NCBI GenBank assembly: GCA_937876095.1
Contig: CALFIE010000098.1
Location: 1 to 47,080, forward strand
Length of the DNA stretch: 47,080 nucleotides
Origin: an uncultured Flavobacteriales bacterium
GTDB taxonomy: Bacteria; Bacteroidota; Bacteroidia; Flavobacteriales; Weeksellaceae
Direction: 5' to 3'
Made by a program: the position numbers and the translations under genes. The first letter of the stretch is position 1, and every line of letters starts with the position of its first letter. Below are positions 32,006-41,696 of the stretch, in pieces. The notes beneath the pieces were generated by a model that saw nothing but the letters and a program-made list of their open reading frames with translations, did no database searches and was not told the origin of the DNA.

Positions 32006-32163
32006 AGTTGTAGTGAAATCGGTAAAATGGATTTCGAGAGGTAAAATTCGGAAAAATTTTCTGAACTGCGAAAAATGGTGGTCATTTTTATGACTCAATA
32101 AACTGTTTTTTTTTCTTAAGATGCAACTTTGGAATTAAAAAAACATCCTGCACACAAATTTTG

Positions 32164-32171
32164 TAAATTTG
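32164..32171 (+). promoter_or_regulatory. -7 promoter box of the EamA/PorV-like operon
   Basis: TAAATTTG, predicted leader about 17 bases before ATG 32192. Confidence 0.5.
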
Positions 32172-32191
32172 CAAACTTCTGAATTCAGACT

Positions 32192-33082
32192 ATGTACAAA
32201 TCTGCAATTTTCCGGTTACATTTTATTGTTTTTCTCTGGGGATTTACCGCAATCTTCGGGAAAATGATTACGGCTACAGCTCCGGTTTTGGTGTTCTATA
32301 GAATGCTTTTCGCATCAATATTTTTGTTTATCTTCATAAGATTAATCAAAAAAAGTAGTTTGAAAATTTCTAAAAAATTGATGCTTCAATTGCTAGGAAT
32401 TGGTGGAATGATGGCTTTTCATTGGTTATTTTTCTTCACTTCTATCAAAGTTTCTAATGTTTCTATTGCGCTGAGTTGCCTGTCTCTTTCTACGCTATTT
32501 GCGTCTATATTGGAGCCAATTATTTTCAAACGGAAAGTTGATTTTTCAGAAGTGATCATCGGAATTATCATATTGGTATGTATTTCGGTGATTTTCAAGA
32601 TAGAATTTCAGTATAAAGAAGGAATTTTCTACGGAATTTTGACTGCTTTTTTTGGAACTATTTTTTCGGTTTATAATGGTAAATTTTTTGGAAAGACCAG
32701 TTCTGAAAATATTATTTTCTACGAAATATTTGGAGGTTGGCTTATTTTGGCGATTTTTTATTGCTTGAATGGAGAAATTTTCAACATAGGTGAAATAAGT
32801 TACCGTGATTTATCGTTATTAGCATTATTGGCAAGTGTTTTCACGGCATATCCAATGTTAGAATCGGTGAATCTGATGAAGTATATTTCACCTTTTACAC
32901 TAATTTTAACAGTTAATTTGGAACCAATTTATGGAATTATCTTGGCTTTTTTTATCTTTGGCGAATCAGAACACATGAGTTTGGTATTTTATGTGGCTTC
33001 ACTGGTAATGATTTTGGCAATAATTGCAGAAGGAATCATAAAAACTAGGAAAAGTAAGCAAAAACAAAACAGCACTATTTAA
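32192..33082 (+). CDS. EamA-family (drug/metabolite) transporter
   Basis: A 296-residue inner-membrane protein with ten predicted helices arranged as two EamA repeats. Typical features: FLWGFTAIFGKMI in the first helix, YRMLFASIFLFIF, ALSCLSLSTLFASILEP, then in the second half FTAYPMLESVNLMKYISPFTLILTVNLEPIYGIILAF. Substrate unknown. Its stop abuts the next ATG with no gap, so the PorV/PorQ-like protein is cotranscribed. Confidence 0.9.
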   Translation: MYKSAIFRLHFIVFLWGFTAIFGKMITATAPVLVFYRMLFASIFLFIFIRLIKKSSLKISKKLMLQLLGIGGMMAFHWLFFFTSIKVSNVSIALSCLSLSTLFASILEPIIFKRKVDFSEVIIGIIILVCISVIFKIEFQYKEGIFYGILTAFFGTIFSVYNGKFFGKTSSENIIFYEIFGGWLILAIFYCLNGEIFNIGEISYRDLSLLALLASVFTAYPMLESVNLMKYISPFTLILTVNLEPIYGIILAFFIFGESEHMSLVFYVASLVMILAIIAEGIIKTRKSKQKQNSTI

Positions 33083-34165
33083 ATGAAAAAAATATTCATC
33101 GTTTTTGTACTTCTATTTTGGCTATTTTCTGATGCGCAAATCATCAGAAAATATTCCAATGAATTTCTAAATATTGGAGCTGGAGCAAGAGGTCTTGCAA
33201 TGGGAGGTGCCGTAATTACCAGTCAAGATGATGTGTATGCTCCAATGTGGAATCCTGCAGGTTTGAATATTATAGATAAAGATTGGCAAGCTGCAGCTAT
33301 GCACGCAGAATATTTTGAAAGTATTGCAAAATATGATTATATCGCTTTTGCAAAACCACTAGAAGACAGAGGTGGCGTTTTTGCTGTGTCAATCGTGAGA
33401 TTAGGTGTAGATAACATCTTGAACACTACACAAATGATTGATTCTGAAGGAAATATAGATTATGATAAAATTACCAAGTTTTCACAAGCAGATTATGCTG
33501 CACTTTTGACTTATGCTTTTCATCCCAATGGAAATTATAAAATAGATGCTGGTGTAAATGCTAAACTCATCTACAGAAATGTGGGAAAATTTGCAACAGG
33601 CTTTGGTTTTGGTTTTGATTTGGGTGCGATTTATCACGCAGATAATGGCTGGAATTATGGTGGTATGTTGCGAGATGTAACTACCACTGTGAATTTCTGG
33701 AACATCAACCAAAAAGAACTTTCTGCGGTTGTTAACGGGCAAGAATTCAATCCGGCGCCAAAAGACAAAATGGAACTTACCTTGCCAAAACTGAATTTGG
33801 GAGTGGGCAAAAATTTTGAAATTAATAATCGACTTGATTTGCAACCAGAAGCCGGAATCAATGTAGATTTTGCAAAAACTGCAGCCTTACTTTCTACTTC
33901 GTTTGCAAGTATTACACCTTATGCAGGAGCAGAATTGACTTATGAAAAAATAATTTTTGTGAGATTGGGAGTCAATCGATTCCAAACGATTACCGATATC
34001 GAAAATCTGAAACGTACGGTTTCTTTTCAGCCAAGTGCAGGAATCGGAATCCAATATCGCGGTCTGACTCTGGATTATGCCATTACCAATTCTGGAATTG
34101 GTGGCAGCAATTTCTTCTCTAATTTCTTTTCTCTGAAATTGGATATGGGAAGAATGTATCAGTAG
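33083..34165 (+). CDS. PorV/PorQ-family outer-membrane beta-barrel protein
   Basis: A 360-residue protein with a signal peptide (cleavage after SDAQ, residue 19) and a FadL-like barrel with the family start IGAGARGLAMGGAVITSQDDVYAPMWNPAGLN. The PorV family helps release cargo of the type IX secretion system. It lacks a T9SS C-terminal sorting domain, as expected for the barrel itself. The neighbouring transporter gene gives no further clue. It converges on uvrC with 18 bases between stops. Confidence 0.88.
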   Translation: MKKIFIVFVLLFWLFSDAQIIRKYSNEFLNIGAGARGLAMGGAVITSQDDVYAPMWNPAGLNIIDKDWQAAAMHAEYFESIAKYDYIAFAKPLEDRGGVFAVSIVRLGVDNILNTTQMIDSEGNIDYDKITKFSQADYAALLTYAFHPNGNYKIDAGVNAKLIYRNVGKFATGFGFGFDLGAIYHADNGWNYGGMLRDVTTTVNFWNINQKELSAVVNGQEFNPAPKDKMELTLPKLNLGVGKNFEINNRLDLQPEAGINVDFAKTAALLSTSFASITPYAGAELTYEKIIFVRLGVNRFQTITDIENLKRTVSFQPSAGIGIQYRGLTLDYAITNSGIGGSNFFSNFFSLKLDMGRMYQ

Positions 34166-34183
34166 GAAATTTTTGTTGACGCT

Positions 34184-35980
34184 TTACACTCCACTATTAA
34201 AATATTCCCAAACCAAAGTTCCTTTGGATTTCCCTAGAATTTCTTCTAAAGTTTCGCGTGAAGATTCCTTGATGCGTTTTACTGATTTTAGTTTTTGCAG
34301 GAGCAATTCTATGGTTTTTTCGCCAACTCCAGGAATTTCTGAAAGTTCGGTTTGTATGGTACTGTTTTTTCGGCGGGTTCGGTGATGTTTCACTCCAAAA
34401 CGGTGTGCTTCATCTCTTACACGTTGCAAAATTTTCAACGTTTCAGATTTTTTATCGAGATAAAGCGGAATAGAATCTTCGGGAAAATAAATTTCTTCCA
34501 ATCTTTTAGCAATACCTATAATCGTAATTTTTCCGTATAAACCAAGCAATTTCAAACTTTTAACAGCAGAAGAAAGTTGGCCTTTTCCACCATCTATTAA
34601 AATAAGATGCGGTAGATTGTCGCCTTCGTCTAACATTCGTCGGTAACGGCGATAAATCACTTCTTCCATTGTTGCAAAATCGTTTGCACCTTCTACTGTT
34701 TTTGGGTGAAAAATTCGGTAATCGTTTTTGCTCGGTTTCCCATCTCTGAAAACTACACACGCAGAAACTGGATTGGTACCTTGAATATTAGAATTATCAA
34801 AACCTTCTATATGTCGTGGTTCTGTTGGCATTCTTAGCAGTTTTTGCATTTCTGCCATAATTCTGTTGGTATGTCTTTCTGGATCTACAATTTGTACCTG
34901 TTTCAGTTTTTCTATGCGGTATTCTTTGGCATTTTTTTCAGAAAGTTCTACAATTCGTTTTTTGTCACCGACTTTTGGGACGATGATTTTTGCATTCGGA
35001 ATTTCTACCGAAAGATGAAACGGCAACAGAATTTCTTTGGAATTTGAGTTGAATTTCTGGCGAATTTCTATGAGTGCTTCTTCTAAAATATCTTCATCTG
35101 TTTCCTCCAAGATTTTCTTGATTTCGGTGGTGAAACTCTGTACAATGCTCCCATTTCTAATTTTGAAATAATTGATGTAAGCCGCAGTTTCATCACTGGT
35201 CATCCCAAAAACATCTACATCATCTATGGTTGCACTTACAATCGTGGTATGTATTTGGTAATCTTCTAAAATTGCAATTCTCTCTTTTACCATTTGTGCA
35301 TTTTCAAATTCTAAATTGACTGCAAAATGCATCATTTCATCTTCTAAAAATTTTCTGGCTTTTCTGAAATCACCTTTTATAATTCCGCGGATTGCATCTA
35401 TTTTTTTATCATAATTTTCTGCGGATTCCAGATTTTCGCACGGCCCGTTACAATTTTTTATGTGGTATTCTAAACAGACTTTATATTTACCAGATTCTAC
35501 ATTTTTGGGTGAAAGATTCAGGTTGCAAGTGCGCAGTTTGTACAGGTTTTTAATAATATCAATCAGTACTTTTGCCTGTCTTATTCTTGCATATGGTCCG
35601 TAATATTCAGAACCATCTTTTATGACGTTTCTGGTAAGAAAAATCCTTGGGAAATCTTCATTTTTAATGCAAATCCACGGATAAGACTTGTCGTCTTTCA
35701 ACATAATGTTGTAAAAAGGTTGATGCTCTTTAATCAAATTATTTTCCAGCAAAAGTGCATCGTACTCAGAATTTACAACGGTGGTTTCTAATCTCGCGAT
35801 TTTAGAAACCATAATTTTGGTGCGAGAACCCAACAGATTTTTATTGAAATAAGAGAGCACTCTTTTTTTCAGATTTTTTGCCTTACCAACATACAACAGT
35901 GCCTCGTTTTTATCATAGTATCTATAGACACCTGGTTCAGACGGCAATGTTTTCAGTTGAAGTTCAAGTTGGGGATTCAT
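34184..35980 (-). CDS. uvrC: UvrABC system protein C
   Basis: A 598-residue nucleotide-excision-repair endonuclease subunit. N-terminal GIY-YIG domain: PGVYRYYDKNEALLYVGKAKNLKKRVLSYF (residues about 16-45). A cysteine cluster (LRTCNLNL, KVCLEYHIKNCNGPC) follows, typical of UvrC; the UvrB-binding helix pair lies in ARKFLEDEMMHFAVNLEFENAQMVKERI; the RNase H-like 5' nuclease includes IEGFDNSNIQGTNPVSACVVF and LILIDGGKGQLSSA; the end is a helix-hairpin-helix (IPGVGEKTIELLLQKL). A TAnnTTTG box ends four bases before ATG. Confidence 0.96.
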   Translation of the reverse strand: MNPQLELQLKTLPSEPGVYRYYDKNEALLYVGKAKNLKKRVLSYFNKNLLGSRTKIMVSKIARLETTVVNSEYDALLLENNLIKEHQPFYNIMLKDDKSYPWICIKNEDFPRIFLTRNVIKDGSEYYGPYARIRQAKVLIDIIKNLYKLRTCNLNLSPKNVESGKYKVCLEYHIKNCNGPCENLESAENYDKKIDAIRGIIKGDFRKARKFLEDEMMHFAVNLEFENAQMVKERIAILEDYQIHTTIVSATIDDVDVFGMTSDETAAYINYFKIRNGSIVQSFTTEIKKILEETDEDILEEALIEIRQKFNSNSKEILLPFHLSVEIPNAKIIVPKVGDKKRIVELSEKNAKEYRIEKLKQVQIVDPERHTNRIMAEMQKLLRMPTEPRHIEGFDNSNIQGTNPVSACVVFRDGKPSKNDYRIFHPKTVEGANDFATMEEVIYRRYRRMLDEGDNLPHLILIDGGKGQLSSAVKSLKLLGLYGKITIIGIAKRLEEIYFPEDSIPLYLDKKSETLKILQRVRDEAHRFGVKHHRTRRKNSTIQTELSEIPGVGEKTIELLLQKLKSVKRIKESSRETLEEILGKSKGTLVWEYFNSGV

Positions 35981-35984
35981 AGTA

Positions 35985-35992
35985 CAAAAATA
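35985..35992 (-). promoter_or_regulatory. -7 promoter box of uvrC
   Basis: TATTTTTG on the minus strand; four bases separate it from ATG 35980, predicting a one-base leader. Confidence 0.55.
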
Positions 35993-36049
35993 GTAAAATA
36001 AGTGTCTTCAAAATTGTTTAAATTTAAGAATGTAATTTCTATTTTGCCA

Positions 36050-36057
36050 TAATTTTG
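36050..36057 (+). promoter_or_regulatory. -7 promoter box of hutH
   Basis: TAATTTTG, predicted leader about 20 bases before ATG 36081. Confidence 0.5.
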
Positions 36058-36080
36058 TATCTTTCAAACAAAAATAAATT

Positions 36081-37571
36081 ATGTTAATTTACGGTGTTGA
36101 TCATTTCAGTTTCGGAGATGTAATTGCGATTATTAATGGAAAAAAGAGCGTAAAACTCGATAAAAAATCAAAAGACCAAATCACCAAATCTTACAAAAAT
36201 GTTCGTAAGATTGTGAGTTCAGACAAGACAGTTTATGGCATCAATACTGGTTTTGGTCCACTTTGTGATGTTAAAATTTCTGAATCAGAAACTGCACAAC
36301 TACAGCATAACCTCATAATTTCTCATTCGGTTGGAGTTGGGAAACCCATTGCAAAAGACTTATCTAAAATAATGATGGTCTGCAAAATTCACGCACTTTC
36401 TCGTGGATTTTCGGGAGTTTCTCTTGATTTGGTAGAACGCCTGATTCTGATGCTGGAAAAAGACATCATACCTGTAATTCCAGAGCAAGGTTCGGTTGGT
36501 GCAAGTGGTGATTTAGCACCACTTTCTCATATGGTTTTGCCTATTTTAGGATTGGGAAAAGTCTGGGAAAACGGAAAACCAGTTGAAACTTCCAAAATTT
36601 TGAAAAAACACGGTTTGCAACCACTTCAATTGCAAGCAAAAGAAGGATTAGGCTTGATAAATGGCACTCAATTTATTCTAGCACACGCAATTGCAGGTTT
36701 GCAAAAAATGGAATATTTGCTGGATTTAGCAGATTTGTGCGCTGCATTTAGTATAGAAGCGTACCAAGGTAGTGCAAGTCCGTTCAAAAAAGAACTGCAC
36801 GAAATTCGCCCTTTCAAAGGGAGCCAATTGGTTGCCAAAAGAATGCTAAAATTACTGAAAGGTTCAGAAAATTTGGTTTCTCACGAGAAATGTGAGCGTG
36901 TACAAGATCCCTATTCTATGCGTTGCGTTCCGCAAGTTCACGGTGCAAGCAGAAATGCGTTTGAACATCTGAAATCTATGGCAGAAACCGAACTGAATTC
37001 TGTGACAGACAATCCAATTGTAATTTCTGAAAATGAAACCATTTCTGGTGGAAATTTCCACGGACAATTGATGGCATTACCACTAGATTACGCAACTTTG
37101 GCTGCTGCAGAATTGGGAAATATTTCAGACAGAAGAAGTTATTTACTATTAGAAGGCAAATTTGGTTTGCCAAAATTATTGATAGAAAGCTCTGGACTCA
37201 ATTCTGGGTTTATGATTCCGCAATACACCACTGCTGCATTGGTTACTGAAAATAAAACCCTTTGTTTCCCTGCATCTGCAGATTCTGTACCTACCAGTTT
37301 GGGACAAGAAGACCACGTTTCTATGGGAAGTATTTCAGGCAGAAAATTCAATCAAGTTTTAGGAAATTTAGAACATATTCTGGCGATAGAATTGCTATTT
37401 GCTGCGCAAGGTTTAGAATTCAGAAGACCTCTGAAATCATCTAAAATTATAGAAGATAACTTTGCCATCATCAGAAAAAAAGTAAAAAAATTAGAACATG
37501 ATCGGTTGATTGGCGAAGACATTCTAGCCATAGCAGAAATGGTGAAAAATAAAGAACTTATTACCCAATAA
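36081..37571 (+). CDS. hutH: Histidine ammonia-lyase (MIO-type aromatic amino acid lyase)
   Basis: A 496-residue lyase. The Ala141-Ser142-Gly143 triad in GSVGASGDLAPLSHM cyclises to the MIO cofactor. Other family pieces: YGINTGFGPL (catalytic Tyr), NLIISHSVGVG, NGTQFILA, QDPYSMRCVPQVHG, SVTDNPIV and FHGQLMALPLDY. It deaminates histidine to urocanate. The other hut genes (hutU, hutI, hutG) are not in the window, so the gene is solitary here. A tyrosine/phenylalanine ammonia-lyase is the main alternative; the His/Gln selectivity residue was not checked. Confidence 0.93.
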   Translation: MLIYGVDHFSFGDVIAIINGKKSVKLDKKSKDQITKSYKNVRKIVSSDKTVYGINTGFGPLCDVKISESETAQLQHNLIISHSVGVGKPIAKDLSKIMMVCKIHALSRGFSGVSLDLVERLILMLEKDIIPVIPEQGSVGASGDLAPLSHMVLPILGLGKVWENGKPVETSKILKKHGLQPLQLQAKEGLGLINGTQFILAHAIAGLQKMEYLLDLADLCAAFSIEAYQGSASPFKKELHEIRPFKGSQLVAKRMLKLLKGSENLVSHEKCERVQDPYSMRCVPQVHGASRNAFEHLKSMAETELNSVTDNPIVISENETISGGNFHGQLMALPLDYATLAAAELGNISDRRSYLLLEGKFGLPKLLIESSGLNSGFMIPQYTTAALVTENKTLCFPASADSVPTSLGQEDHVSMGSISGRKFNQVLGNLEHILAIELLFAAQGLEFRRPLKSSKIIEDNFAIIRKKVKKLEHDRLIGEDILAIAEMVKNKELITQ

Positions 37572-37574
37572 AAA

Positions 37575-37606
37575 ACCCACCAAAAAAATGTATTTTTTTG
37601 GTGGGT
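37575..37606 (+). terminator. Terminator after hutH
   Basis: ACCCACCAAAAAAA pairs with TTTTTTTGGTGGGT, a 14-bp perfect stem with a 4-base loop, starting four bases past the stop. It can also work leftward. The rest of the spacer to 37785 shows nothing I recognise. Confidence 0.7.
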
Positions 37607-37785
37607 AAACACAAATGATGAAAGTGATAATACTCTCTTGGTGCAAAGTAACTACTCAAAAAACAGACTCGCATTGATCTATGATAAGAAATTCAAATTA
37701 TTATTTATGAAATTATAAAAATAAAATATTATTTTATATTAATCAATAAGTAATAGCACATTTTCACACCTTAAATGAAAACAAA

Positions 37786-38613
37786 TCAACCGATCAAAAC
37801 ACTTGTCATACTCAAACTTCCACCCAATAATTCATCATTAAAAAGTTGAACAGCATCTGTTTTCTCTTTTAAACCAAGCGTATAAATAAGTGGTAAAAAG
37901 TGATCCGGAGTAGGAACTGCAAGTTGCAGAAAACGACCTTGTTTATCATACTCAAGTAAATTTTTGAAATTTCCGTCTAGAATCCATTCATTGGTTTTTT
38001 CCTGGGCTTCTTTTGCCCAGTCGTAACCAAAACCAACGGTATCTATTTGCGAAAAATCCAACATCCTAAGATTGTGTACCACATTTCCACTACCAATAAT
38101 TAGAATTCCTCTTTCTCGTAATTTTTGCAAATTTTTGGCAAGTTCGTAGTGATAATCTGCATTTTTTGTATAATCAATAGATAATTGTATTACCGGAATA
38201 TCTGCATCTGGATACAGGTGAATAATTACAGACCATGCTCCGTGATCCAGACCCCAATTTTCTGTTTCTGTCGCAATTGCAGGTAATAGCAATTGTGTGG
38301 TTTCCTCGGCAAGTTGCGGACTGCCTTTTGCAGGATATTCTACTTGGTACAATGCAGGTGGAAATCCCGAAAAATCGTGAATGGTTTTTTGTATTTCGCC
38401 AGAAGTTACAAAAGTCCCATTGGTAAACCAATGTGCAGAAACACACAAAATTGCCTTCGGTTTTGGTAAGGTGGTAGCAATGTTTCTAAAACCTTGCACA
38501 AATTGGTTTTCTTCAATCGCATTCATCGGCGAACCATGAGCTAAAAACAATACGGGCATTTTCTCGGTTTTAGGGAAATGTGAAATTTTATTTTGTAAAT
38601 CCTGTAAATTCAT
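37786..38613 (-). CDS. ygiD: Extradiol dioxygenase, 4,5-DOPA dioxygenase type
   Basis: A 275-residue protein of the DODA/LigB class III extradiol dioxygenases. Metal ligands: LFLAHGSPMNAI (His26), VSAHWFTNG (second His) and GSGNVVHNLRML (His); GLDHGAWSVIIHLYPDADIPVIQLS is the family core. E. coli YgiD opens the ring of L-DOPA in vitro; the physiological substrate is unknown. A TAnnTTTG box lies 14 bases upstream. Monocistronic. Confidence 0.92.
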   Translation of the reverse strand: MNLQDLQNKISHFPKTEKMPVLFLAHGSPMNAIEENQFVQGFRNIATTLPKPKAILCVSAHWFTNGTFVTSGEIQKTIHDFSGFPPALYQVEYPAKGSPQLAEETTQLLLPAIATETENWGLDHGAWSVIIHLYPDADIPVIQLSIDYTKNADYHYELAKNLQKLRERGILIIGSGNVVHNLRMLDFSQIDTVGFGYDWAKEAQEKTNEWILDGNFKNLLEYDKQGRFLQLAVPTPDHFLPLIYTLGLKEKTDAVQLFNDELLGGSLSMTSVLIG

Positions 38614-38627
38614 TGGGCAATTTTCAT

Positions 38628-38635
38628 CAAAAATA
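38628..38635 (-). promoter_or_regulatory. -7 promoter box of ygiD
   Basis: TATTTTTG on the minus strand, predicted leader about 11 bases before ATG 38613. Confidence 0.5.
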
Positions 38636-38709
38636 ATTCAAAACGAACAAAATATGCTTGATTTAAGGTAAGAAAGTTCGCTAAATAATTATTGTAACAG
38701 CAATTATTG

Positions 38710-38717
38710 TATTTTTG
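38710..38717 (+). promoter_or_regulatory. -7 promoter box of the PAP2 gene
   Basis: TATTTTTG, with a TTG at 38692-38694 upstream (spacer 15, short). Predicted leader about 14 bases. Confidence 0.5.
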
Positions 38718-38734
38718 AAAAAGCAATTTTTTTT

Positions 38735-39418
38735 ATGAAAAAAACTTTTTTACTATGGTTTACTTTATGGTTGTGTAGTTTCAATTATGGTCAAAAAACA
38801 GATACTTTACAATTGGTTGAAAAACCAAAATTTGAAACCAAAAAGCTCTATGTTCCAGTTGGTTTGATGGCAACAGGAATTCTATCAGAAGGAAATATCA
38901 ATACCCAAATAAAAGACTGGCGAAACAACAATCACCCCAACTTCAACAATCACGCAGATGATTATTTGCAGTTTGCGCCTCATGTTGCAGTGTATGCAAT
39001 GGAATTTGCTGGAATGAAACCCAAAACCGACCTCAAAAATCAAATTGCGATACATATAAAAGGAGAATTATTAACTCTGGGAATGACCTATATTTTGAAA
39101 AAATTGGTCAATAATACCAGACCAGACAGAACTTCTATGTCGTTTCCTTCTGGTCATACTGCAAATGCATTTGCAGGAGCCACGATTTTGTCTATGGAAT
39201 ACCAAGAGAATTATCATTGGGTTCCTTGTGTAGCTTACGGAACTGCAAGTTTGGTAGGTGGAATGCGAATTTTGAATAATAGACACTATCTTTCAGATGT
39301 GCTTTTCGGAGCTGGTTTAGGAATTTTATCAATGAAATTGGCGTACTGGACTCATCAATATAAATGGAATCTCCCAAAATCTGAAAAAGATCCCCTCACA
39401 ATTTTGTATCAAAAATAA
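38735..39418 (+). CDS. PAP2-superfamily phosphatase, secreted
   Basis: A 227-residue protein with a signal peptide (residues 1-19, SFNYGQ) and the complete PAP2 motif: KKLVNNTRPD (C1), FPSGHTANAFA (C2) and NNRHYLSDVLFGAGLG (C3, His and Asp). It likely dephosphorylates a lipid phosphate or undecaprenyl pyrophosphate in the periplasm or at the outer membrane. It is followed after 35 bases by the S9 peptidase gene on the same strand, possibly one operon. Confidence 0.9.
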   Translation: MKKTFLLWFTLWLCSFNYGQKTDTLQLVEKPKFETKKLYVPVGLMATGILSEGNINTQIKDWRNNNHPNFNNHADDYLQFAPHVAVYAMEFAGMKPKTDLKNQIAIHIKGELLTLGMTYILKKLVNNTRPDRTSMSFPSGHTANAFAGATILSMEYQENYHWVPCVAYGTASLVGGMRILNNRHYLSDVLFGAGLGILSMKLAYWTHQYKWNLPKSEKDPLTILYQK

Positions 39419-39453
39419 TTTATACCTTTATCTTCAGAAAAATTATATTCCCA

Positions 39454-41598
39454 ATGTATTTAAAAAAAATTATTGCAACTTCTTTTATTTTTGCAGTTGT
39501 ATTTTGTACAGCTCAGAATCAAAAATATACTATGGCAGAAGCTGTGAATGGACTTCGCAGCAATCTTGCAGTGAAAAACATCAGTCAGTTTTCCTGGTCT
39601 AGAGATGCTAAAAATTTCTATGAATCAACCAAAGATGCATATTTCTACACCGAAATAAAATCGATGAAAAAAGATACTTTGGTTTCACTTTTTCAAATTA
39701 ATAAAAATTTTTCTGGCAGTCAGAAATTGAAATCTTTACCAAAAATTACTTTTACAGATTCAGATAAAGGTTATTTTAATGCAAATTCTACCTATTATTG
39801 GATTTCAAAATCTGGAACCGACTGGAAGATCAAAAATTGGGCAACAGTAGATGAAAATGCAGAAAACATCATCCCAATTCCTGAAAATGATTACCTTATT
39901 TATACCTTAAAAAATAATGTATACAAATACCAAAACGGAAAATCTACTGCAATTACCAATGATAAAGACGAAAATATTGTCAACGGACAAGCAGTTCACC
40001 GAAACGAATTTGGCATAGAACAAGGAATTTTTGCAGCTCCAGATCATAAGAAAATTGCATTTTATAGAATGGATCAAACTATGGTTTCAGATTATCCGGT
40101 AATTGACTGGAGTGTAACTCCTGCCGAAAATCACAACATAAAATATCCTATGTCAGGAAACAAATCGCACCAAGTGAGCATAGGTATTTATGATGTGAAT
40201 TCAGAAAAAACTCAATTTCTAAAAATTGAAGGAGACAAAGAACAATACTTGACTACTGTTACTTGGAGCCCAGATTCTAACTCGATTTTTGTGGGCGTTC
40301 TCAATCGTGGGCAAAATCATTTACAAATGAATCAGTACGACGCAAAATCTGGAATTTTACTGAAAACTATTTTTGAAGAAACCAATGAAAAATATGTAGA
40401 ACCGCAACATTCACTTCTGTTTTTCCCGAATTCTTCTCAAGATTTTATTTGGCAAAGCCAAAGAAGTGGCTACAATCATTTGTTTCATTATAATCTGGAA
40501 AAAGGCCTTGTAAAACAATTAACCAGTGGTGATTGGTTGGTAACAGATGTATTGGGTTTCAATGAAAAGAAGAAAGACATTTACTTCGTCTCTACCAAAG
40601 AAACACCGCTAGAAAGACATTTATATCGTGTAAACTGGAACAACCAAAAAATTACTCGACTGGACCAATCAGAAGGGGTACATACTGGAATTTTGAGCAA
40701 AGATGGGACTCAACTATTTGATGTTTTTTCTAATGCAACTACCCCAAGAATTGCATCGCTCATTAACACCAGTACTTTGAAATCTACCCAAATTTTAGCA
40801 GCGGAAAATCCATTAACAAAATATTTGCGCCCTGAAATTAAAAATATTACACTGAAAGCAGATGATGGTACAAACTTATACGGAAAACTTATTTTGCCAA
40901 CCAATTTTAATCCTAACAAAAAATATCCTACCATAGTTTATTTATATAATGGTCCTCATGTTCAGTTGGTTACCAATACCTTCCCAGAAAGTGGCAATCT
41001 TTGGTACGAATATATGGCGCAAAATGATTATATCATCTTCACAATGGATGGTCGTGGTTCTGGTAATAGAGGTTTGAAATTTGAGCAAGCTATTTTCAGA
41101 AATTTGGGAGAAACCGAAATGAATGACCAACTAAAAGGAGTAGAATATTTAAAATCACTGAAATATGTAGATACCAATAGAATGGGAGTTCACGGTTGGA
41201 GTTTTGGTGGATTTATGACTACAAGTTTGATGCTGAAACACCCAGATGTTTTTAAAGTAGCTGTTGCAGGTGGACCTGTAATTGATTGGAAGATGTACGA
41301 AATTATGTACACCGAAAGATATATGGATACACCACAAGAAAATCCTGAAGGTTATGCAAAAGCCAATTTGCTAGACAAAGTCCAAAATCTAAAAGGAAAA
41401 TTACTGATGATTCACGGCGCTCAAGACGATGTAGTAATTTGGCAACAATCTATTAAATTTTTGAAAGCTGCGGTAGATAATGGTGTTCAGTTAGATTATT
41501 TCGTTTATCCTGGTCATCATCACAATGTTTTGGGGAAAGATCGAGTGCATTTGATGCAGAAAATCACGGATTATTTTGATAAAAATTTGATAAAATAA
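39454..41598 (+). CDS. S9 dipeptidyl peptidase IV family protease
   Basis: A 714-residue secreted serine protease. Signal peptide ends about residue 20 (FCTAQ). Residues about 100-430 form the beta-propeller domain (DPPIV N), including QGIFAAPDHKKIAFYRMDQT, and the catalytic hydrolase domain follows: nucleophile Ser583 in GWSFGGFM, acid Asp658 or Asp659 in HGAQDDVV, and His within YPGHHHN (688-690). RGSGNRGLKFEQAIF is typical of the group. It cleaves X-Pro or similar dipeptides from periplasmic peptides, fitting asaccharolytic peptide use. Confidence 0.93.
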   Translation: MYLKKIIATSFIFAVVFCTAQNQKYTMAEAVNGLRSNLAVKNISQFSWSRDAKNFYESTKDAYFYTEIKSMKKDTLVSLFQINKNFSGSQKLKSLPKITFTDSDKGYFNANSTYYWISKSGTDWKIKNWATVDENAENIIPIPENDYLIYTLKNNVYKYQNGKSTAITNDKDENIVNGQAVHRNEFGIEQGIFAAPDHKKIAFYRMDQTMVSDYPVIDWSVTPAENHNIKYPMSGNKSHQVSIGIYDVNSEKTQFLKIEGDKEQYLTTVTWSPDSNSIFVGVLNRGQNHLQMNQYDAKSGILLKTIFEETNEKYVEPQHSLLFFPNSSQDFIWQSQRSGYNHLFHYNLEKGLVKQLTSGDWLVTDVLGFNEKKKDIYFVSTKETPLERHLYRVNWNNQKITRLDQSEGVHTGILSKDGTQLFDVFSNATTPRIASLINTSTLKSTQILAAENPLTKYLRPEIKNITLKADDGTNLYGKLILPTNFNPNKKYPTIVYLYNGPHVQLVTNTFPESGNLWYEYMAQNDYIIFTMDGRGSGNRGLKFEQAIFRNLGETEMNDQLKGVEYLKSLKYVDTNRMGVHGWSFGGFMTTSLMLKHPDVFKVAVAGGPVIDWKMYEIMYTERYMDTPQENPEGYAKANLLDKVQNLKGKLLMIHGAQDDVVIWQQSIKFLKAAVDNGVQLDYFVYPGHHHNVLGKDRVHLMQKITDYFDKNLIK

Positions 41599-41696
41599 TA
41601 TTAAAACTAATTGATATATAATTAATTATAGCATAAAAAACAGTTAAAGGAGCACCATAAAAAAAAATTTAACTATCTTTAGCTTAAAATTATTAC

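Noticed and set aside
32006..32098. N-terminal extension of upp to ATG 32098
   Set aside because: The added 31 residues are not seen in uracil phosphoribosyltransferases; ATG 32005 gives the normal length of 216.
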